Position numbers and translations under genes: made by a program. 64,000 bases of DNA from Clostridium sp. AM30-24 (lineage in GTDB: Bacteria > Bacillota > Clostridia > Lachnospirales > Lachnospiraceae): the NCBI RefSeq assembly GCF_003480435.1, contig NZ_QUJB01000001.1:186001-250000 (forward strand), given 5' to 3'. Of the stretch, positions 26,990 to 36,335 are shown one piece after another. Position 1 is the first letter of the stretch. Each line of letters opens with the position of its first letter. The notes below the pieces were generated by a model. The model was given only the letters and a program-made list of their open reading frames with translations. It did not search any database and was not told the DNA's origin.

Positions 26990-27220
26990 AATAACACGTT
27001 GACAGGAAGAGTACGTTCAGAAACTGCTCAGAGAGGGATACATTTGGTGAGAGTATCCTGCACGGAACGAACCGAAGACCACCCTGGAGTGTCCCTTAAT
27101 CGGGAACGGTGATTCCGTTATCATCAAATGAAGTGGTATAGAAATTCTATACAAGCAGGGTGGAACCACGGGTAATCTCGTCCCTTGATTATGCAGAGCG
27201 CATAGTCAAGGGACTTTTTT
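26990..27220 (+). promoter_or_regulatory. thrS leader: T-box leader with an ACC (Thr) specifier
   Basis: The T-box sequence TGGAACCACGG is at 27161-27171 (variant of TGGNACCGCG). ACC at 27078-27080 is six bases before GAG, in the specifier position. The terminator GTCCCTTGA...TCAAGGGAC plus six T spans 27180-27220. It senses uncharged tRNA-Thr and controls the threonyl-tRNA synthetase. Confidence 0.93.
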
Positions 27221-27314
27221 ATGTAACAGGGAATTTCCTGTTACATAAAAGGCATTAACGCGCCTAAGATGCATACTCGCGCGAAGGTATAGGTTGCCTG
27301 AGGCAACCGCGCGG
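27221..27314 (+). repeat. Structured interspersed repeat, copy B
   Basis: It begins directly at the T-box terminator T-run. ATGTAACAGG and CCTGTTACAT form a perfect 10-bp stem with a 6-base loop. Then come AAAAGGCA, AAGATGCATACT, GCGCGAAG, a GTTGCC/GGCAAC stem and GCGCGGGC. The order of elements matches copy A at 22468; the last stem is GTCGC/GCGAC there, so both arms changed together. It lies in the thrS 5' leader. Confidence 0.65.
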
Positions 27315-27389
27315 GCTTTTCACTGAGAAAAACGTAACTGTAGGTTTACAGTTACACAATAATTTTCCAAGAGAAAAAGGAGAATGAAC

Positions 27390-29330
27390 ATGAAAGTAAC
27401 ATTAAAAGATGGCTCATTTAAAGAGTACGCACAGCCGATGGCTGTTATCGACATCGCAAAAGACATCAGCGAAGGTCTTGCAAGAATGGCCTGTGTCGCA
27501 GAGATCGACGGAGAAGTAAAGGATCTGCGCACGGTCGTTGATAAGGACTGTACATTAAATATCTTCACAGCAAAGGATCCGGAGGGTCTTGCGGCACTCC
27601 GCCACACAGCAAGCCATGTGATGGCTCAGGCGATCAAGAGAATCTGGCCGGAGACAAAGCTTGCCATCGGTCCGTCCATCGCTGACGGTTTCTACTACGA
27701 TATCGACCGCGATGAGCCGGTAACATCCGACGACCTTACAAAGATCGAGGCCGAGATGAAGAAGATCATCAAAGAGGCTCTCCCGTTAGAGCGTTTCGAG
27801 CTTCCGAGAGCAGAAGCGATCGCCCTCATGAAAGAGAAGAACGAGCCGTACAAGGTAGAGCTCATCGAGGATCTTCCGGAAGATTCCATCATCAGCTTCT
27901 ACAAACAGGGTGAGTTCACAGACCTCTGCGCAGGTCCGCACCTCATGAACACAAAGGAAGTCGGCAAGGCATTCAAGCTCATGAGCATCGCAGGCGCTTA
28001 CTGGCGCGGAAGTGAGAAGAACAAGATGCTGACCCGTATCTACGCAACAGCCTTTGCGAAAAAAGAGGACTTAGACGCTTACGTTACCATGATGGAAGAG
28101 GCGAAAAAGCGCGACCACAGAAAGCTCGGCAAAGAGCTCGGTCTTTTCATGATGAACGATGCAGGCCCGGGATTCCCGTTCTTCCTTCCGAAGGGAATGA
28201 TTTTAAAGAACACACTGCTTGACTACTGGCGCGAGATCCACAAAAAAGCAGGTTATGTAGAGATCTCCACACCGATCATCTTAAACAGAAGCCTCTGGGA
28301 GACCTCCGGTCACTGGGATCACTATAAAAACAATATGTATACAACCGTTATCGATGGAGAGGATTATGCGATCAAACCGATGAACTGTCCGGGCGGTGTT
28401 CTTGTTTACGCTTCCGAGCCGCGTTCCTATCGTGATCTTCCGCTTCGTATGGGTGAGCTTGGTATCGTTCACCGTCATGAGAAGTCCGGACAGCTTCACG
28501 GACTGATGCGTGTACGCTGCTTCACACAGGATGATGCCCACATCTTCATGACTCCGGAGCAGATCCGTGACGAGATCAAGAACGTAGCAGGCCTGATCAA
28601 TCAGGTATATTCCCTGTTCGGATTCAAATATCATGTAGAGCTTTCCACAAGACCGGAAGACTCCATGGGAAGCGACGAGGACTGGGAGCTTGCAACAAAC
28701 TCCTTACAGGGCGCATTAGATGACCTTGGACTTGATTATGTGATCAATGAAGGCGACGGTGCTTTCTACGGCCCGAAGATCGACTTCCATCTGGTAGATG
28801 CGATCGGCAGAACATGGCAGTGCGGTACGATCCAGCTTGACTTCCAGCTTCCGCAGCGTTTTGAGCTCGAGTACATCGGCGCTGACGGTGAGAAGCACAG
28901 ACCGATCATGATCCACCGCGTATGCTTCGGTTCCATCGAGCGTTTCATCGGTATCCTGATCGAGCACTTCGCCGGCGCATTCCCAACATGGCTTGCACCG
29001 GTTCAGGTCAAGGTCCTTCCGATCTCCGAGAAGTACGAGGAGTACGCAAAGTCTGTCAAGGAAGCTCTTGACGCAGCAGACATCCGTGCTGAGATCGATC
29101 TCCGTTCCGAGAAGATCGGCTACAAGATCCGTGAGGCGCAGGGTCAGAAGATCCCGTATATGTTAGTTGTAGGTCAGAAAGAGCAGGCAGACGGAACAGT
29201 CGCTGTTAGAAGCCGTTTTAAAGGCGACGAGGGCGCTAAGGATCTGAATGCGTTTATCGCAGACATTCAGGCAGAGATCGCCAGCCGTATCAACCGCCCG
29301 GTTGAAGTGAAAAAAGAGGATGAGAACTAA
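27390..29330 (+). CDS. thrS: Threonyl-tRNA synthetase
   Basis: A class II synthetase of 646 residues. It has the TGS domain (1-62), the editing domain with HTASHVMAQ near residue 75, the catalytic core with PMNCPGG and RCFTQDDAH, and a C-terminal anticodon-binding domain. AAAAAGGAG is seven bases before the ATG at 27390 and abuts the ATG at 27384, so the later start is chosen. Controlled by the Thr T-box upstream. Confidence 0.97.
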   Translation: MKVTLKDGSFKEYAQPMAVIDIAKDISEGLARMACVAEIDGEVKDLRTVVDKDCTLNIFTAKDPEGLAALRHTASHVMAQAIKRIWPETKLAIGPSIADGFYYDIDRDEPVTSDDLTKIEAEMKKIIKEALPLERFELPRAEAIALMKEKNEPYKVELIEDLPEDSIISFYKQGEFTDLCAGPHLMNTKEVGKAFKLMSIAGAYWRGSEKNKMLTRIYATAFAKKEDLDAYVTMMEEAKKRDHRKLGKELGLFMMNDAGPGFPFFLPKGMILKNTLLDYWREIHKKAGYVEISTPIILNRSLWETSGHWDHYKNNMYTTVIDGEDYAIKPMNCPGGVLVYASEPRSYRDLPLRMGELGIVHRHEKSGQLHGLMRVRCFTQDDAHIFMTPEQIRDEIKNVAGLINQVYSLFGFKYHVELSTRPEDSMGSDEDWELATNSLQGALDDLGLDYVINEGDGAFYGPKIDFHLVDAIGRTWQCGTIQLDFQLPQRFELEYIGADGEKHRPIMIHRVCFGSIERFIGILIEHFAGAFPTWLAPVQVKVLPISEKYEEYAKSVKEALDAADIRAEIDLRSEKIGYKIREAQGQKIPYMLVVGQKEQADGTVAVRSRFKGDEGAKDLNAFIADIQAEIASRINRPVEVKKEDEN

Positions 29331-29371
29331 TTCTCTGATCGCATGACCAGACACCTGATCATTATAATTTC

Positions 29372-29407
29372 GCCGGTCTTCGGGAATTTTCCGGAGGCCG
29401 GCTTTTT
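29372..29407 (+). terminator. Terminator of thrS
   Basis: GCCGG (29372) with inner TTC GGGAA/TTTCC pairing and closing GCCGGC (29397-29402), then TTTTT. An open frame crossing it from 29343 is therefore not taken as a start. Confidence 0.8.
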
Positions 29408-29501
29408 CGGTTTTTTGTCTGCCCGCTTGAACTTTTTTCCGAATGATGGTATCATATTACGGAATCTAAGGTCAGGAAATGACCGTTGGGAGGTTTATCG
29501 A

Positions 29502-30926
29502 TTGGCGAAGAAAAAGAACAAAAAAGTCGTTCGTTATCGCCGGCCCCTGAATATCAATGTTGGCATGATCATTTTTGCCCTCATTTTCTTATATATGGCG
29601 TTTTATCTCTATACCTACCTTCGCAGGGACAAGGTGGAGTTTTATGAAGTCGTGGAAGGAAGTATCGTAAATGATACGAGGCACACCGGAATTATTTTCC
29701 GGACGGAGGAACCGAAATATACGGACCGTGCCGGAAATATCAACTTCTATTTGAGGGAAGGAAAGAGAGCCGCTGTCGGCACAAGAGTCTACTCGATCGA
29801 TGAGACGGGAACTCTTTCAGCCCTGCTTGCGGAAAAATCGGATGGATCTGTGGCTCTCTCCAAGGAAAATCTCGCTTCCTTAAAGAAACAGTTGTCCAGC
29901 TTCAGCCAGACGTTTACAAATGAAGACTTCGGTGAGGTCTATGACACGAAAAATACCCTTGATGCGGAAGTTCTGGAGTATGTGAGCGTCGATACCCTGA
30001 AAAATCTGGACAGCGCGGTTTCCGAACTTGGCGGTAATTTCACTCAGGTGCGGGCGGACCAGTCCGGAATCGTGTCCTATTCGGTGGATTCCATGGAAAC
30101 GTTGACACCTGGTCAGGTGACGGCGGATATGTTTGACAAGAGCTCCTATAAAAAGTCCGGTATCCGCTCAGGTCAGCTCGTGGAGACCGGGTCACCGGCT
30201 TACAAGATCATCACCTCTGAGGACTGGTCCATCGTGTTCCCCCTGTCGGAACAGGATCTTGCCACATATAATGGAAAGGCATCCCTTACCGTGAAATTCA
30301 ACGGGAGAGATCTTGAGACCTCCGGTGCTTACTCCACTGTAACTGGCGGAGATGGAAAGACTTACGGAAAACTTGATTTTTCCAAATATATGGAGCAGTT
30401 TGTATCCGACCGCTATGTAGATTTTGAGATTGTGACGGATGAGGTCCGGGGGCTTAAGATCCCGAGAAGCTCCGTCACCGATGTCACTTTCTATGTGATC
30501 CCGAAGGATTATTACGTGAGCGCAAAGAAGGATTCTTCCGATTCCTCCTCCGTCTCCCAGAGCGGCTTCCGCAAGGAGACCTACACGGACGGAAAGACGG
30601 TGGGTGTCATCACTCCGTGTACGATCTACTATGCGGATGATGAATATTATTATGTGGATGCCGGGGAGAACAGTGAGTTAAAGGCCGGGGATTTCCTCAC
30701 GAAGGATGATTCCGGCGAGCGCTACCAGATCGGAATGACCCAGTCGGTACAGGGCGTCTACAATATCAACCGCGGATATACAGTTTTCAGAAGGATCGAG
30801 ATCCTTTCTTCGAATGATGAATATTACACGATCAAAAAAGGCACCGATTATGGACTGTCAGTCTACGATCACATTGTACTCGACGCCAACGCTGTGAGCG
30901 GAAACGGAATGATCATCTATCAGTAG
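29502..30926 (+). CDS. Membrane-anchored HlyD-like adaptor protein upstream of the division cluster
   Basis: 474 residues beginning at TTG (29502), eight bases after GGGAGG. A basic N-terminus (KKKNKKVVRYRR) precedes one membrane helix (about residues 20-40). A large extracytoplasmic part follows with lipoyl/HlyD-like beta strands (VVEGSIVNDTRHTGIIFRTE; later GIVSYSVDSMETLTPG, KSGIRSGQLVETGSPAYKI). It sits directly before ylmE-sepF-ylmH, the Firmicutes division-linked cluster, and ends 12 bases before ylmE. A role in envelope or division is an inference from position. Confidence 0.75.
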   Translation: MAKKKNKKVVRYRRPLNINVGMIIFALIFLYMAFYLYTYLRRDKVEFYEVVEGSIVNDTRHTGIIFRTEEPKYTDRAGNINFYLREGKRAAVGTRVYSIDETGTLSALLAEKSDGSVALSKENLASLKKQLSSFSQTFTNEDFGEVYDTKNTLDAEVLEYVSVDTLKNLDSAVSELGGNFTQVRADQSGIVSYSVDSMETLTPGQVTADMFDKSSYKKSGIRSGQLVETGSPAYKIITSEDWSIVFPLSEQDLATYNGKASLTVKFNGRDLETSGAYSTVTGGDGKTYGKLDFSKYMEQFVSDRYVDFEIVTDEVRGLKIPRSSVTDVTFYVIPKDYYVSAKKDSSDSSSVSQSGFRKETYTDGKTVGVITPCTIYYADDEYYYVDAGENSELKAGDFLTKDDSGERYQIGMTQSVQGVYNINRGYTVFRRIEILSSNDEYYTIKKGTDYGLSVYDHIVLDANAVSGNGMIIYQ

Positions 30927-30938
30927 GAGGTTTTTATC

Positions 30939-31622
30939 ATGTCAGTCGCAGAGAATATAAAAAATGTAAGAGAACGCCTGAACGCCGCCTGCCTTCGTGC
31001 GGGAAGAGATCCAAAGGAGGTCACCCTGATCTCCGTCAGCAAGACGAAACCGGTCTCCATGTTGATGGAGGCATATGAGGCAGGAGAGCGTGATTTCGGT
31101 GAGAATAAGGTGCAGGAGATCACAGAAAAACGCCCGCAGATCCCGGAGAACGCGAAGTTTCATATGATCGGCCACCTTCAGACAAACAAGGTTGGACAGG
31201 TCATCGATAAAGTAGTCCTGATCCATTCCTGTGACAGCGTCCATCTCGCGGAAAAGATCGAGAAAGAGGCGGCAAAGCGGGGGATCATCGCAAACGTGCT
31301 TCTTGAGGTCAATGTCGCACGGGAGGAGAGCAAGTTCGGGATGTTCCTGGAGGATGTGATCCCGAACTTAAAAGAGATCCAGCAGTTTCCACATGTCTGC
31401 GTAAAGGGAATGATGACTATTGCGCCAAATGTCGAAAATGCAGAAGAAAATCGAAAATATTTTAAAGAATTATATCAATTATATGTTGACATCAAAAGTA
31501 AAAACATTGATAATGGTACTATGGGTGTGCTGTCCATGGGAATGACTGGAGACTTTGAGGTAGCTGTCGAGGAAGGCGCCACCATGATTAGAGTAGGAAC
31601 CGGAATCTTTGGTTCCAGATAG
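30939..31622 (+). CDS. ylmE: YggS/YlmE-family PLP homeostasis protein
   Basis: A fold-type III PLP-binding protein without known catalysis, acting in PLP and amino/keto-acid balance. The PLP lysine lies in ISVSKTKP near residue 35; FGENKVQE and a GTGIFGSR end are typical. Normal length of 227. First of the ylmE-sepF-ylmH trio, 12 bases after the adaptor gene. Confidence 0.93.
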   Translation: MSVAENIKNVRERLNAACLRAGRDPKEVTLISVSKTKPVSMLMEAYEAGERDFGENKVQEITEKRPQIPENAKFHMIGHLQTNKVGQVIDKVVLIHSCDSVHLAEKIEKEAAKRGIIANVLLEVNVAREESKFGMFLEDVIPNLKEIQQFPHVCVKGMMTIAPNVENAEENRKYFKELYQLYVDIKSKNIDNGTMGVLSMGMTGDFEVAVEEGATMIRVGTGIFGSR

Positions 31623-31639
31623 ATTGGAGAGAACTAGAT

Positions 31640-32152
31640 ATGAGCTTTTTAGGCAAGATTATGGATACGATGCGTCTGAACGACGATGAAGATGACGATT
31701 ACTTCTTAGATGACGATTACGAAGATGAAAAACCGGCGAAAAAGAGTCTTTTTAAGAAACAGACAGCTGATGATCTGGACGATTACGAGGAGGAGAAGCC
31801 GAGATTCTTACCTCGCACTACAAACAGCAGCAAGGTCGTTCCGATGCGCCGCGGTGGTGGAATGGAAGTCTCTTTGATCAAACCGACTTCTTTGGATGAC
31901 GCGAAGGAGATCTGCGATTATCTTCTTGCAGGAAAGGCCGTTGTTCTTAATATGGAAGGGATCCACACTGAGACCGCACAGCGGATCATCGATTTCACAT
32001 CCGGATCCACATACTCCATGAACGGAAATCTTCAGAAGATTTCCAACTACATTTTTATCGCAACTCCGCAGTCCGTTGAACTGTCCGGTGACTTTCAGGA
32101 CCTTCTTTCCGGCGGTAACTTGGACGTATCCGGACTCAACATTCATCTTTAA
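31640..32152 (+). CDS. sepF: Cell division protein SepF
   Basis: 170 residues. The N-terminal amphipathic membrane-binding helix (MSFLGKIMDTMRL) precedes an acidic linker rich in Asp and Glu (about 14-60) and the SepF core (about 75-165) that forms rings and bundles FtsZ. Family marks are KPTSLDDAKEICDYL and FTSGSTYSMNG. Seventeen bases after ylmE. Confidence 0.94.
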   Translation: MSFLGKIMDTMRLNDDEDDDYFLDDDYEDEKPAKKSLFKKQTADDLDDYEEEKPRFLPRTTNSSKVVPMRRGGGMEVSLIKPTSLDDAKEICDYLLAGKAVVLNMEGIHTETAQRIIDFTSGSTYSMNGNLQKISNYIFIATPQSVELSGDFQDLLSGGNLDVSGLNIHL

Positions 32153-32166
32153 TTTTAAGGATCTAT

Positions 32167-32922
32167 ATGGAAAAGGAAGAACAGCTTTTCAGGAAGCGGA
32201 TCCAGGAACTGGCAGAAAACGCCTACTCCCGCGATATCCCGCTTCATACAGATTTTCTGACACTTGCAGAACAGACTGTCTTCCAGAATATGTCGGCTAC
32301 GCTGCCGCCGGTGAAGTTCGTACTTTCCGGCGGCTTTCCGATGTCTGAAAGAAAAGTCCTGTGTTTTCTGGCATCCTATGAGGAGGAGCTTTACGCGCCG
32401 CCATTTGTCTGTTTAAAGATTGCTCCCGCGAATAAGCGTTTTGCAGAGGAACTGACGCATAGAGATTATCTTGGGGCGGTCATGAATCTTGGGATCGAGC
32501 GTTCCATGGTCGGGGACATCGTTTTACAGGACGGAATTGCCTGGGCGTTTGTCATGGAAAAGATGAGCCGTTACCTTACGGAAAATCTCACTATGATCCG
32601 CCATACGACGGTGGTGACAGAGATCACTGCAGATTTCTCTGAGCTTCCCGATCCGGAGACGGAGGAGATTTCAGGAACGGTAAGCTCTGTCCGTCTGGAC
32701 TCTATCACAGCCTTGTGCGGCAGGCTTTCGAGAACAAAGGCCGCGTCCCTCATCGAGGGAGAAAAGGTGTCGGTAAACGGAGCGGTCTGTACGAATGTCT
32801 CACTGAATTTACACGGTGGGGAGATCTTATCGATCCGCGGCACTGGCAAATTCCGGTTCGGAAAGCCGGGAAATTTTACGAAAAAAGGGCGTATATCCGT
32901 CGTGGTGTATCGCTACAAATAG
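32167..32922 (+). CDS. ylmH: YlmH-family RNA-binding protein with S4 domain
   Basis: 251 residues. A YlmH N-terminal region (about 1-165) precedes an S4 domain (about 175-240, RLDSITALCGRLSRTKAASLIEG) that binds structured RNA. In Firmicutes it is linked to division and to ribosome rescue. Fourteen bases after sepF, thirteen before aroB. Confidence 0.9.
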   Translation: MEKEEQLFRKRIQELAENAYSRDIPLHTDFLTLAEQTVFQNMSATLPPVKFVLSGGFPMSERKVLCFLASYEEELYAPPFVCLKIAPANKRFAEELTHRDYLGAVMNLGIERSMVGDIVLQDGIAWAFVMEKMSRYLTENLTMIRHTTVVTEITADFSELPDPETEEISGTVSSVRLDSITALCGRLSRTKAASLIEGEKVSVNGAVCTNVSLNLHGGEILSIRGTGKFRFGKPGNFTKKGRISVVVYRYK

Positions 32923-32934
32923 GAGGTTATCCTT

Positions 32935-34035
32935 ATGATCACAGAACATGTAAACAGGATCCCCGTTCATCTCGACGGGAAGACTATTTATGATATCGTA
33001 CTGGAAGATTCTTTTGATGCCCTTGAAAAGGAGATCTCTGCGCTGGGCACTGAGAAGAAAAAGATCTGCATCATTGCGGATTCCAACGTGGCTGCGTTAT
33101 ACCTTGATGAGGTTACGGAAATTCTTTCCGGCTGTTGCCGCGGGGTCACTTCCTACGTGTTCCCGGCAGGAGAGGAGAATAAGAACTTAAAGACCGTACA
33201 GGGAGCATATGAGCATCTGATCTTAAACCACTATGACCGAAAGGACCTTCTCGTCGCATTGGGCGGAGGCGTTACCGGTGATCTCTGCGGATTCGTCGCA
33301 GCGACTTACCTTCGCGGTGTGGATTTTGTACAGATCCCGACCACACTTCTTTCTCAGGTGGATTCCGGTATCGGCGGAAAGACCGGTGTCGATTTTGATT
33401 CCTATAAAAACATGGTGGGTGCCTTCCATATGCCAAAGCTTGTATACACGAATGTTTCCGTGCTTCGTACACTTCCGGATGATCAGTTCTCCGGAGGCAT
33501 GGGAGAGGTCATCAAGCACGGCCTGATCCTCGATAAAGAGTACTTTGACTGGATCCAGACGAACAGGGTGAATATCCTCGCAAAAGACGCGGACACCTTA
33601 AAGCTTCTGATCCAGGGCAGTGATTTCATCAAGCGTGAGGTTGTTGAGATCGACCCGACGGAACAGAATGAGCGCGCGACCTTAAACTTTGGCCACACAT
33701 TAGGCCATGCCATTGAGAAATTAAAGAACTTTACGATGCTTCACGGCCACTGTGTCGCTGTCGGTGCCCTGGCTGCCATGAATATCTGCAAAGAGCGCGG
33801 ACTTGTAAAACAGGATGAGATCGACGCATACAAGGCACTGATGGAGTATTTCTCTATCCCGACATGCGTTTCCGGCCTTAATACGGAAGAAGTCATCGCT
33901 GCGACAAAAAATGATAAGAAGATGGAAGCCGGCGTTATCAAGTTTATTCTTTTAGACCGTGTGGGTCATGCCTATATCGACCGCACCGTCACGAAGGATG
34001 AGATGGAACGCGCCCTGGCAACTATTTTCAGATAG
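32935..34035 (+). CDS. aroB: 3-dehydroquinate synthase
   Basis: An NAD- and zinc-dependent enzyme, second step of the shikimate pathway. Visible are the NAD loop GGGVTGDLCGFVAATYLRG (about residues 102-120), PTTLLSQVDSGIGGKTG, and zinc ligands in the Glu of GMGEVIKHG and the His of NFGHTLGHAIE and HGHCVAVG. Length of 366 is normal. AGGAGG precedes the ATG. An unusual guest in a division cluster. Confidence 0.94.
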   Translation: MITEHVNRIPVHLDGKTIYDIVLEDSFDALEKEISALGTEKKKICIIADSNVAALYLDEVTEILSGCCRGVTSYVFPAGEENKNLKTVQGAYEHLILNHYDRKDLLVALGGGVTGDLCGFVAATYLRGVDFVQIPTTLLSQVDSGIGGKTGVDFDSYKNMVGAFHMPKLVYTNVSVLRTLPDDQFSGGMGEVIKHGLILDKEYFDWIQTNRVNILAKDADTLKLLIQGSDFIKREVVEIDPTEQNERATLNFGHTLGHAIEKLKNFTMLHGHCVAVGALAAMNICKERGLVKQDEIDAYKALMEYFSIPTCVSGLNTEEVIAATKNDKKMEAGVIKFILLDRVGHAYIDRTVTKDEMERALATIFR

Positions 34036-34043
34036 GAGTTTTT

Positions 34044-34553
34044 ATGAATACCATCGGAAAACGCTACGGTGTTCTTGCCGTATGTGCCACCCTGCTCATC
34101 GCTCTGGACCAGTGGGCGAAGAGTATGGCTTATAACACGCTGCGGGTCAATGGGCCGCTTGTGCTGATTAAGGGAGTCTTTGAGCTTCTGTACTCGGAAA
34201 ACAGGGGCGCTGCCTTTGGAATTCTTCAGGGAAAACAGTGGTTTTTCTTCCTGGTTGCTGCGGCTGTTGTGATCGCGGTCCTTGTTTTTGTGGCAAAGCT
34301 TCCTTCCGGGAACCGGTATCTGCCGCTCTATATTTCCATGGTCCTTCTTCTTTCCGGCGCGGTCGGAAACCTGATCGACCGTGCGGTGAGAGGATTTGTG
34401 GTGGATTTCTTCTACTTCAGCCTCATCGATTTCCCGATCTTTAATGTGGCAGACTGTTATGTAGTCTGCGCGGCCGGACTTCTGATCCTTCTCATCGGCT
34501 TTTTCTATAAGGAAGATGAGCTTTCCTTCCTTTCATCGAAAAAAGGAGAATAA
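34044..34553 (+). CDS. lspA: Lipoprotein signal peptidase
   Basis: An aspartyl protease with four membrane helices, 169 residues, that cleaves prolipoproteins; this matters here because the window encodes at least five lipoproteins. The catalytic aspartates are in NLIDRA and NVADCYV. TAGGAG overlaps the aroB stop. The gene ends four bases before the pseudouridine synthase start, the usual lspA-rluD pairing. Confidence 0.95.
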   Translation: MNTIGKRYGVLAVCATLLIALDQWAKSMAYNTLRVNGPLVLIKGVFELLYSENRGAAFGILQGKQWFFFLVAAAVVIAVLVFVAKLPSGNRYLPLYISMVLLLSGAVGNLIDRAVRGFVVDFFYFSLIDFPIFNVADCYVVCAAGLLILLIGFFYKEDELSFLSSKKGE

Positions 34554-34556
34554 CCC

Positions 34557-35468
34557 GTGAGAGAAGAATATTTTGTGACGGAGGAGACGGCGGGAGACCG
34601 GATCGATAAGTTCCTTGCGGAACAGTATGAGAATCTTTCACGCTCCTTCCTCCAGAAGCTTTTAAAATCAGGGGAAGTTATGGTAAGCGGACGCCCGGTG
34701 AAGGCAAGCTATAAGGTGGCTGAGGGGGATCTGATCTCCTTCGAGGTGCCGGAGGCTGTGGAGCCGGAGATCGTGCCGGAGGATATTCCACTGGATATTT
34801 TATATGAGGACCATGATGTGATCCTTGTAAATAAGCCGAAGGGGATGGTGGTTCATCCGGCTGCTGGACATTATACGGGGACATTGGTGAATGCGCTGAT
34901 GTTTCACTGTAAGGAAGACCTCTCCGGGATCAACGGAGTTCTGCGCCCGGGAATCGTCCACAGGATCGATATGGACACCACTGGCGTCATCATTGCATGC
35001 AAGAATGATCTCGCCCACAATTCCATAGCGGCACAGTTAAAAGAACATTCCATCACCCGCCGCTATCAGGCGATCGTCCACGGTGTCTTAAAAGATGAGG
35101 AGAGCGTCATCGATGCGCCAATCGGAAGAAGCCCGAAAGACAGAAAGAAGATGGCGATCAATTACAATAACGGAAAATCCGCAGTGACCCATTACAAGGT
35201 GCTCACACGGTTCAAGGATTTCACCCATATCGAGTGCCGCCTGGAGACGGGTAGAACGCACCAGATCCGCGTCCACATGGCAAGCATTGGACATCCGCTC
35301 TTGGGTGATGCCGTTTATGGTCCAGCGAAATGCCCGTATAAGCTTCAGGGGCAGACGCTGCATGCAGGAATTCTGGGATTCGTTCATCCGCGGACTGGAG
35401 ACTATATGGAGTTCTCCGCACCATTGCCGGAGTATTTTGAGGAATTATTAAAAAAACTTCCGAAATAA
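34557..35468 (+). CDS. rluD: RluA/RluD-family pseudouridine synthase
   Basis: 303 residues. An N-terminal S4 domain (about 10-70) precedes the synthase core with the catalytic Asp in GIVHRIDMDTTG near residue 143, and later RTHQIRVHMASIGHPLLGD. The start is GTG at 34557, well spaced from AAAAGGAG at 34541-34547. It likely modifies 23S rRNA; the exact position is unknown. Last gene of the cluster. Confidence 0.93.
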   Translation: MREEYFVTEETAGDRIDKFLAEQYENLSRSFLQKLLKSGEVMVSGRPVKASYKVAEGDLISFEVPEAVEPEIVPEDIPLDILYEDHDVILVNKPKGMVVHPAAGHYTGTLVNALMFHCKEDLSGINGVLRPGIVHRIDMDTTGVIIACKNDLAHNSIAAQLKEHSITRRYQAIVHGVLKDEESVIDAPIGRSPKDRKKMAINYNNGKSAVTHYKVLTRFKDFTHIECRLETGRTHQIRVHMASIGHPLLGDAVYGPAKCPYKLQGQTLHAGILGFVHPRTGDYMEFSAPLPEYFEELLKKLPK

Positions 35469-35493
35469 CAGAAACAGAATACATTGTTTATGA

Positions 35494-35527
35494 CCGACAG
35501 GTGAATTTCTCCTGTCGGATTTTTTTG
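35494..35527 (+). terminator. Terminator after rluD
   Basis: CCGACAGG and CCTGTCGG form a perfect 8-bp stem with a 9-base loop, followed by ATTTTTTTG. Confidence 0.88.
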
Positions 35528-35646
35528 TTTTATGCATATACTGATACAAAAATTCTGAATATTTATGGAATAACTCTTGCAAATTGCATCAAATTTTTAT
35601 ATAATAAAGCTATCGAAAGCTTGATGGCAGAAAGGAGCTGTGGCAT

Positions 35647-36279
35647 ATGAGTGATAACCTTATTATTACGATCGGAAGAGAATGCGGAAGCGGAGGAAGA
35701 CATATCGGGCAGGCGTTAGCAGAAAAGCTTGGTGTAAAATGTTATGACAAAGAGCTCCTGAATCTGGCCGCAAAAGAAAGCGGTCTCTGCAAAGAGCTGT
35801 TTGAGACTCATGACGAGAAACCGACGAGCAGTTTCTTATATTCCCTGGTAATGGATACGTATTCCCTTGGATATACGAACTCTGCGTATATGGATATGCC
35901 GATCAACCATAAGATCTTCCTTGCGCAGTTTGATACGATCAAGAGCCTTGCAGACAAGGAATCCTGCGTAATTATCGGACGCTGTGCCGACTATGCGCTG
36001 GCGGATTATCCGAATGTGGTATCCGTATTTATCACAGCCGATGAGGATGTGAAGATCAGGACTTTGATGGAGCGCCATAAGATCACGGAATCTCAGGCGA
36101 AGGATCTCATGATCAAGACCGATAAAAAGCGTTCCAGTTACTATAACTATTATTCCAGTAAGCGCTGGGGCGATTCCAAGAGCTACGATCTCTGCATGAA
36201 CAGCAGCAAGATCGGTTATGACGGAGTTGTGAAGATGATCCAGGATTTTGTGGAGATCAAGAAAGGTTATAAGAAGTAA
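35647..36279 (+). CDS. Cytidylate-kinase-like family protein
   Basis: 210 residues. The N-terminal IGRECGSGGRHIG near 8-20 is the phosphate-binding loop of the cytidylate kinase-like family, which replaces the classic GxxGxGK. CVIIGRCADYAL and the Arg-rich lid RSSYYNYYSSKRW follow. True Cmk activity is not assured. AAAGGAG precedes the ATG. A terminator follows directly, so it is monocistronic. Confidence 0.82.
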   Translation: MSDNLIITIGRECGSGGRHIGQALAEKLGVKCYDKELLNLAAKESGLCKELFETHDEKPTSSFLYSLVMDTYSLGYTNSAYMDMPINHKIFLAQFDTIKSLADKESCVIIGRCADYALADYPNVVSVFITADEDVKIRTLMERHKITESQAKDLMIKTDKKRSSYYNYYSSKRWGDSKSYDLCMNSSKIGYDGVVKMIQDFVEIKKGYKK

Positions 36280-36293
36280 GTGATATTAAGATT

Positions 36294-36335
36294 GGGCAGG
36301 GAGCAGAGTTAAATCTGTTGCCTGCCCGTTTCTTT
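36294..36335 (+). terminator. Terminator of the cytidylate-kinase-like gene
   Basis: GGGCAGG (36294-36300) pairs with CCTGCCC (36321-36327), with an inner GCAGA/TCTGT stem, then GTTTCTTT. It runs into the open frame of the following remnant, arguing that the remnant has no start of its own. Confidence 0.75.

Noticed and set aside
29343..29501. N-terminal extension of the HlyD-like adaptor
   Set aside because: It would span the thrS terminator; the TTG at 29502 has a well-placed GGGAGG site and a typical basic start before the membrane helix.
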